NCBI GenBank assembly: GCA_965368405.1
Contig: CBDUMS010000046.1
Coordinates: 1-27,564, forward strand
DNA from: S012-113 sp965368405
GTDB lineage: Bacteria; Bacteroidota; Bacteroidia; Cytophagales; Cyclobacteriaceae
Reading direction: 5' to 3'
DNA length: 27,564 nt
A program made the position numbers and the translations under genes. The notes below the pieces were generated by a model. The model did not search any database. It was not told the DNA's origin and worked only from the letters and a program-made list of their open reading frames with translations. Positions 25,395 to 27,564 of the stretch are shown here, one piece after another (position 1 is the stretch's first letter; every line of letters begins with the position of its first letter).

Positions 25395-25622
25395 TTATAG
25401 CTGTTTAACTTTTATAATATTTACAGGACAAGCTTCGGCAGCACGTTGATTGGCATCATATTCGTCATCGCTCACTTTAACTGTATGAAAGCCTTTACGG
25501 TTTTCACTGCCAATTAGTGTGCATTTGCCATCTTTTTTAGACATGCGCCAACGGTCATAAGCGAACTCAACGCAATAATTACAGCCGATACATTTATCTC
25601 TTTGCTGCGTGATGACTACCAT
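25395..25622 (-). CDS. [4Fe-4S] ferredoxin
   Basis: A 75-residue ferredoxin with CIGCNYC (Cys11, Cys14, Cys17) and CPVNIIKV (Cys65), the four ligands of one [4Fe-4S] cluster; Cys34 is an extra residue. It carries electrons in the cytosol. Its ATG overlaps the U32 gene's TGA by one base (TGATG), so it is probably made in step with that protein and may be its electron donor. Single-cluster ferredoxins of this length are normal in the phylum. Confidence 0.9.
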   Translation of the reverse strand: MVVITQQRDKCIGCNYCVEFAYDRWRMSKKDGKCTLIGSENRKGFHTVKVSDDEYDANQRAAEACPVNIIKVKQL

Positions 25623-26869
25623 CAGGCTTCTACAATTTTATAAATCTTATCGCTCGAGCGAATGAGTTTGTCGAGTGGAAAGGTAATCTCCTCACCACGC
25701 TTCGCCTCATCTACTTGTGTGTCATCAACCCGTAACGAAGAAATTTCAGATTCGATGACCCCTGTTGTCGGACCAGTGATAAGAATTTGGTCACCAACTT
25801 TAACCGATTGCGATTCAATTTTAAAATGAGCCACTTTGCTTTTTGGAAAATAGTGAATGCCTTTTCCTAAGTAGACCTTCTTCTGAGATGCTTTTGAGCC
25901 GTTAGAATCAGTCCACTCTCCCATCTTTTGACCCAGATAGTATCCACTCCAGAATCCTCGGTTGTAGACCGTATTCAGTCGATCCATCCACATCTTCACC
26001 TTTTCTTCACCATATTCCCCATCATAGTAAGCGTCTATAGCTTCGCGGTAAGTTCTGATTACGGTTGCAACGTAATCTGCTGCTCGTCCCCTACCTTCTA
26101 TTTTCAGTACTTTAACGCCGGTATCGATAACCTGATCAAGAAAATCTACTGTACATAGGTCTTTAGGAGACATAATGTACTCATTATCTATTTCAAGTTC
26201 ATGCCCGTCTTCAAGATCAACCACCTTGTAGGTTCTTCGGCAATTTTGGATACAAGCACCCCTATTAGCAGATGAATTTTGGGTATGAAGACTCAAATAA
26301 CATTTACCCGATACAGCCATACAAAGTGCTCCATGCCCAAAGATCTCTACTTCAATGAGGTTTCCAGATGGGCCACGCACGTCTTCCTTAACGATGGAAT
26401 CACAAATCTGCTTTACCTGACGCAAGCTAAGTTCACGAGACAGCACCATTACATCCGCAAAGAGTGCATAAAACTTAACCGTTTCTATGTTGGTAACATT
26501 GAGTTGGGTAGAGATATGAACCTCAACACCCATAGTTTTCGCGTAATTAATTACGGCTTGGTCGGAAGCAATAATTGCAGTAATTCCTGCCTCCTGAACT
26601 TTGGTAATCAAGGTTTTAATTATACTGAGATCATGATCGTAAATGATCGTATTTAAGGTAAGATAGGTTCTTACGTTCTCTTCATTACATCTCCTTGCAA
26701 TCTCTGGAAGGTCGTCAAGCGTAAAGTTAATACTTGACTTTGCCCGCATATTGAGCTGCTCTACCCCAAAGTATATTGAATCTGCTCCATTATCGATAGC
26801 AGCCTGCATTGCCTCAAAGCTACCCGCGGGTGCCATGAGCTCAATTTTTCCATCTCCACTTCTGTTCAT
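25622..26869 (-). CDS. U32 family protein, TrhP/YegQ-like tRNA hydroxylation factor
   Basis: A 415-residue protein of the U32 family. It opens with IELMAPAGSFEAMQAAIDNG and contains Cys183, Cys190, Cys206 and Cys210 in ALCMAVSGKCYLS and GACIQNC, the conserved set for an iron-sulfur cluster. EYIMSPKDLCTVDFLDQVID and VLKIEGRGR are also family features. Although called peptidase U32, related E. coli proteins (TrhP, RlhA) are RNA-hydroxylation enzymes acting on tRNA wobble uridine or 23S rRNA; which of these applies here is not determined, although TrhP (YegQ) fits best. ATG at 26869 puts the I-E-L strand at the usual place. A one-base overlap couples it to the ferredoxin gene. Confidence 0.88.
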   Translation of the reverse strand: MNRSGDGKIELMAPAGSFEAMQAAIDNGADSIYFGVEQLNMRAKSSINFTLDDLPEIARRCNEENVRTYLTLNTIIYDHDLSIIKTLITKVQEAGITAIIASDQAVINYAKTMGVEVHISTQLNVTNIETVKFYALFADVMVLSRELSLRQVKQICDSIVKEDVRGPSGNLIEVEIFGHGALCMAVSGKCYLSLHTQNSSANRGACIQNCRRTYKVVDLEDGHELEIDNEYIMSPKDLCTVDFLDQVIDTGVKVLKIEGRGRAADYVATVIRTYREAIDAYYDGEYGEEKVKMWMDRLNTVYNRGFWSGYYLGQKMGEWTDSNGSKASQKKVYLGKGIHYFPKSKVAHFKIESQSVKVGDQILITGPTTGVIESEISSLRVDDTQVDEAKRGEEITFPLDKLIRSSDKIYKIVEA

Positions 26870-26873
26870 CCTG

Positions 26874-26881
26874 CAAAAGTA
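26874..26881 (-). promoter_or_regulatory. -7 element (TACTTTTG) for the U32-ferredoxin operon
   Basis: The minus strand reads TACTTTTG, an exact TAnnTTTG match, ending four bases before the ATG at 26869. That implies an almost leaderless transcript if used. The -33 region (TTTA at 21-base spacing) is degenerate. Confidence 0.35.
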
Positions 26882-26928
26882 ATCAACCTAATCAAAATGA
26901 ACTAAAGAAATTAATCAGTAAGGTGGAA

Positions 26929-27564
26929 TCAAATAATCATGGCAGCCCCAACTGTTTCGTTGGTGGCTTCGTCAATCAAAATTAAGCTACCCGTAACGCG
27001 GTTTCGCTCATAGCGGTCGAATAGTAAAGGCTTCGTGGTGCGTATTTTAATTCTGGCAATATCGTTGGCCTTGATTTCTTTGTCGTCTTCGTGTCGATGG
27101 AGGGTATTAATATCAAGCTTATACCGAACCTCTTTAATAATACAACGCGCATCATTAGAAGTATGTTTAACTGCATATTTGCCATTAGGTACTAACGGCT
27201 TTTCGTTTAACCAACATACCATTAAGTCAATGTCCTGCTCAACAGATGGCTGGTTGTTTTCTCTCACGATCATATCGCCTCTACTCACATCGATATCGTC
27301 GTTCAAGGTAATGGTTACCGACATCGGCGCATAAGCTTCTTCAATCTCACCGTTTAAGGTGTGAATAGCCTTTATCGAAGAACCAAAGCCAGAAGGTAAA
27401 ACCACTACATCATCGCCCGGCTTAAAAACACCACTGGCCACTCTACCGGCATATCCGCGGAAGTCGTGGTATTCAGTGGTTTGTGGCCTGATTACTCCCT
27501 GTACCGGGAAGCGACAGTCGATATGATTATGATCACTACCGATGTGGATATTCTCCAGGTGATA
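26929..27564 (-). CDS. cysN: Sulfate adenylyltransferase subunit 1 CysN (partial, N-terminus outside window)
   Basis: The visible 211 residues are the C-terminal part of CysN, the GTPase subunit of ATP sulfurylase, which with CysD makes adenylyl sulfate for sulfur assimilation. In order: YHLENIHIGSD, RFPVQGVIRPQ, FRGYAGRVASG (EF-Tu domain II like), PMSVTITLNDDIDVSRGDMIV, MVCWLNEKPL and a final domain with RYERNRVTGSLILID. The frame stays open to base 27564, and the G-domain lies beyond it. A GTG at 27441 is internal, not a start. Its stop is 59 bases upstream of the U32 gene on the same strand. Confidence 0.93.
   Translation of the reverse strand, partial: YHLENIHIGSDHNHIDCRFPVQGVIRPQTTEYHDFRGYAGRVASGVFKPGDDVVVLPSGFGSSIKAIHTLNGEIEEAYAPMSVTITLNDDIDVSRGDMIVRENNQPSVEQDIDLMVCWLNEKPLVPNGKYAVKHTSNDARCIIKEVRYKLDINTLHRHEDDKEIKANDIARIKIRTTKPLLFDRYERNRVTGSLILIDEATNETVGAAMII

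Noticed and set aside
26929..27441. A separate 170-residue gene starting with GTG at 27441
   Set aside because: The frame is open upstream to the window edge and reads as CysN (IHIGSD, RFPVQ, FRGYAG), so this is an internal Val.
1..27564. tRNA, rRNA, insertion sequence, prophage or defence island
   Set aside because: No cloverleaf, transposase, integrase or known defence gene was seen on either strand by reading; gene content is core-like.

Overview
The window reads as chromosomal DNA of a Bacteroidota bacterium, most likely a marine Cytophagales-type relative. The grounds are a type IX secretion (T9SS) cargo with a gliding-motility type C-terminal domain beside a PorP/SprF-family protein, a LETM1-related protein of a kind I associate with this phylum, a PadR plus prefix-domain permease pair, AT-rich DNA with weak Shine-Dalgarno sequences, and several exact matches to the Bacteroidota promoter (-33 TTTG, -7 TAnnTTTG). 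I see no rRNA, tRNA, CRISPR array, transposase or phage gene. Gene density is high and no intergenic stretch exceeds 300 bases.

Layout. 1-4821 (minus): a 1424-residue secreted T9SS cargo with eight cysteine-rich repeats, its stop codon overlapping the start of a PorP/SprF-like gene cut by the window edge. 5082-6645: a cvfB-like S1 RNA-binding protein and a deoxynucleoside kinase, divergent, each with an exact -7 box. 6642-6779 (minus): a 45-residue single-span membrane protein, also behind an exact -7 box. 6936-11281 (plus): a tight three-gene operon of a TerB/LETM1-like protein, a lipoprotein carrying 32 Gly-Asn-Thr units and a CHKP-type mini-domain, and a protein with a DUF3883-like tail. 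11287-12489 (minus): a DEAD-box RNA helicase with a TTG start. 12685-13170 (plus): a probable lipoprotein MsrB. 13175-15753 (minus): pdhC (pyruvate dehydrogenase E2), hslV and an ArsC-family reductase in one direction.

15880-21776: two divergent exported proteins, a predicted metallopeptidase/propeller/outer-membrane barrel protein and an M16 zinc-peptidase lipoprotein, the latter followed by a strong bidirectional terminator. 21831-25289 (minus): a DUF1761 membrane protein and a PadR regulator translationally coupled to a large FtsX/MacB-type permease. 25395-26869 (minus): a U32-family (TrhP-like) protein translationally coupled to a ferredoxin. 26929-27564 (minus): the C-terminal part of CysN, cut by the window edge.

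Most of the window is housekeeping metabolism, RNA and protein quality control, plus cell-envelope functions. The parts least explained by standard annotation are the cargo's disulfide-repeat architecture, the 6936-11281 operon and the repeat insertion in its lipoprotein, the 45-residue membrane protein, and the metallopeptidase-barrel fusion.
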